Assembly (NCBI GenBank): GCA_012719815.1
Contig: JAAXZP010000121.1
Span: forward strand, 1 to 6,206
Length of the DNA stretch: 6,206 nt
Reading direction: 5' to 3'
From: Christensenellaceae bacterium
GTDB taxonomy: Bacteria > Bacillota > Clostridia > Christensenellales > SZUA-584
How positions within the stretch are numbered: position 1 is the first letter of the stretch; the number at the start of each line of letters is the position of its first letter. The translations under genes were made by a program, and so were the position numbers. The notes beneath the pieces were generated by a model. That model saw nothing but the letters and a program-made list of their open reading frames with translations, searched no databases and was not told the origin of the DNA. This document shows, in pieces, positions 5,641 through 6,206 of this stretch.

Positions 5641-5690
5641 GCGGGGCGCGGCCAGCGATTGAAATAACGCAGTGTTCTGCTGGGGTTATT
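5628..5690 (+). other. Two hairpins between yjbQ and the VanW-like gene
   Basis: GCTGGCC (5628-5634) pairs with GGCCAGC (5650-5656) across the yjbQ stop codon. A second structure pairs AATAAC (5663-5668) with GTTATT (5685-5690), enclosing an inner GCAG/CTGC stem (5669-5672 and 5677-5680) and a TGGG bulge. Neither is followed by a T-run, so neither is a standard terminator. They may attenuate or process a transcript continuing from rex-yjbQ into the next gene. I see no separate promoter in this 76-base gap. Confidence 0.45.
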
Positions 5691-5716
5691 GGAAAGGTAT
5701 TGGGGGAACTTGATAT

Positions 5717-6206
5717 ATGATGGTGCAATCTGTACGGGTCAGACTGATAAAACGGCTGCTATTGGCGCTGGGCATATTGGTAGTGGCGCTGATTGTGGTG
5801 CTGGTATTGATGCTGGCAACGGCAGACGGCGGAAACATCGAAGAGAAAAAGCTTGCCCTGAAGGAAAACGGAAAATATCTGGAAGGCATCAGGATAGGGA
5901 CGGTGGATGTGTCCGGCATGACGTACGCCGAGGCGGCTGCCAACGAACAGATCAAAGCCGAGGCGCAGGCCATAGTGGACGCTTTCACCTATACGGTCAC
6001 CGTGAACGGCGAACCGTATGAATTCACCGCAGCCGAACTGGGGCTTACATCCAACCGCGAGAAGGTGCTGGAAGAGGCGCTGTATTTTGGCCAGGTGGGC
6101 GACGGCGCCACCAGGCGCGAGCAGCGCAGGCAGACTGAAGAGACCGGCGTTGTGTTCGAGCTGGCAGTCTGGGCGGAAGAAGAAGCGGTGCTGGAGAAAA
6201 TCAAAG
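5717..6206 (+). CDS. VanW/YoaR-like membrane-anchored cell-wall protein, N-terminal part
   Basis: An open frame that runs off the right edge (163 codons visible, no stop). It begins with a short basic cytoplasmic tip (VRVRLIKR, 6-13), one transmembrane helix or uncleaved signal anchor at about 14-34, and then an extracellular region. The segment GIRIGTVDVSGMTYAEAAA (57-75) is typical of the start of the peptidoglycan-binding-like repeat that precedes VanW domains in YoaR-type Bacillota proteins. FTAAELGLTSN (103-113) and ALYFGQVGDG (121-130) also fit that domain. The VanW domain itself would lie beyond the window and is not seen. The start is chosen from GGGGGA (5702-5707), 9 bases before the first ATG; an in-frame TGA at 5711-5713 excludes any earlier start. 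The expected role is at the cell surface or in peptidoglycan; function is otherwise unknown. It follows yjbQ by 76 bases on the same strand. Confidence 0.82.
   Translation, partial: MMVQSVRVRLIKRLLLALGILVVALIVVLVLMLATADGGNIEEKKLALKENGKYLEGIRIGTVDVSGMTYAEAAANEQIKAEAQAIVDAFTYTVTVNGEPYEFTAAELGLTSNREKVLEEALYFGQVGDGATRREQRRQTEETGVVFELAVWAEEEAVLEKIK

Overview
The window looks like chromosomal DNA from a GC-rich member of the Bacillota, probably Clostridia. The reasons are a clostridial-type Rex repressor, strong AGGAGG-like ribosome binding sites, sigma-A type promoters, a YoaR/VanW-type cell-wall protein, and a PatA-like aminotransferase paired with an Lrp-type regulator. The genus cannot be told from this sequence. 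There is no sign of phage, transposon, CRISPR, tRNA or rRNA.

Layout, left to right. (1) Plus strand: a CoA-disulfide-reductase-like flavoprotein fused to a rhodanese domain (88-1779), ending at a hairpin terminator. (2) Minus strand, convergent: a small four-helix membrane protein with a long Ala/Pro-rich tail (1831-2496). It has its own promoter, a short tandem repeat in its leader, and a possible degenerate Rex box over its -35 element. (3) Minus strand: an Lrp/AsnC-family regulator (3840-4337) and a class I aminotransferase (2671-3843), translationally coupled by a 4-base GTGA overlap and closed by a strong U-tract terminator. (4) A divergent control region of about 280 bases (4338-4616) with good promoters facing both ways, an 11-bp tandem duplication and small palindromes. 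(5) Plus strand: rex (4617-5261), overlapped by 14 bases by yjbQ (5248-5640), then the start of a membrane-anchored VanW/peptidoglycan-binding-type protein (5717 to the right edge).

Functionally the window mixes redox and thiol/sulfur handling (flavoprotein-rhodanese), NADH/NAD+ sensing (Rex), amino-acid metabolism under probable local control (Lrp plus aminotransferase) and cell-envelope functions. Most of it is ordinary core genome. The points most worth a second look are the possible Rex site on the membrane-protein promoter, the repeats in the control regions, and the rex-yjbQ overlap. I see no convincing undescribed system.
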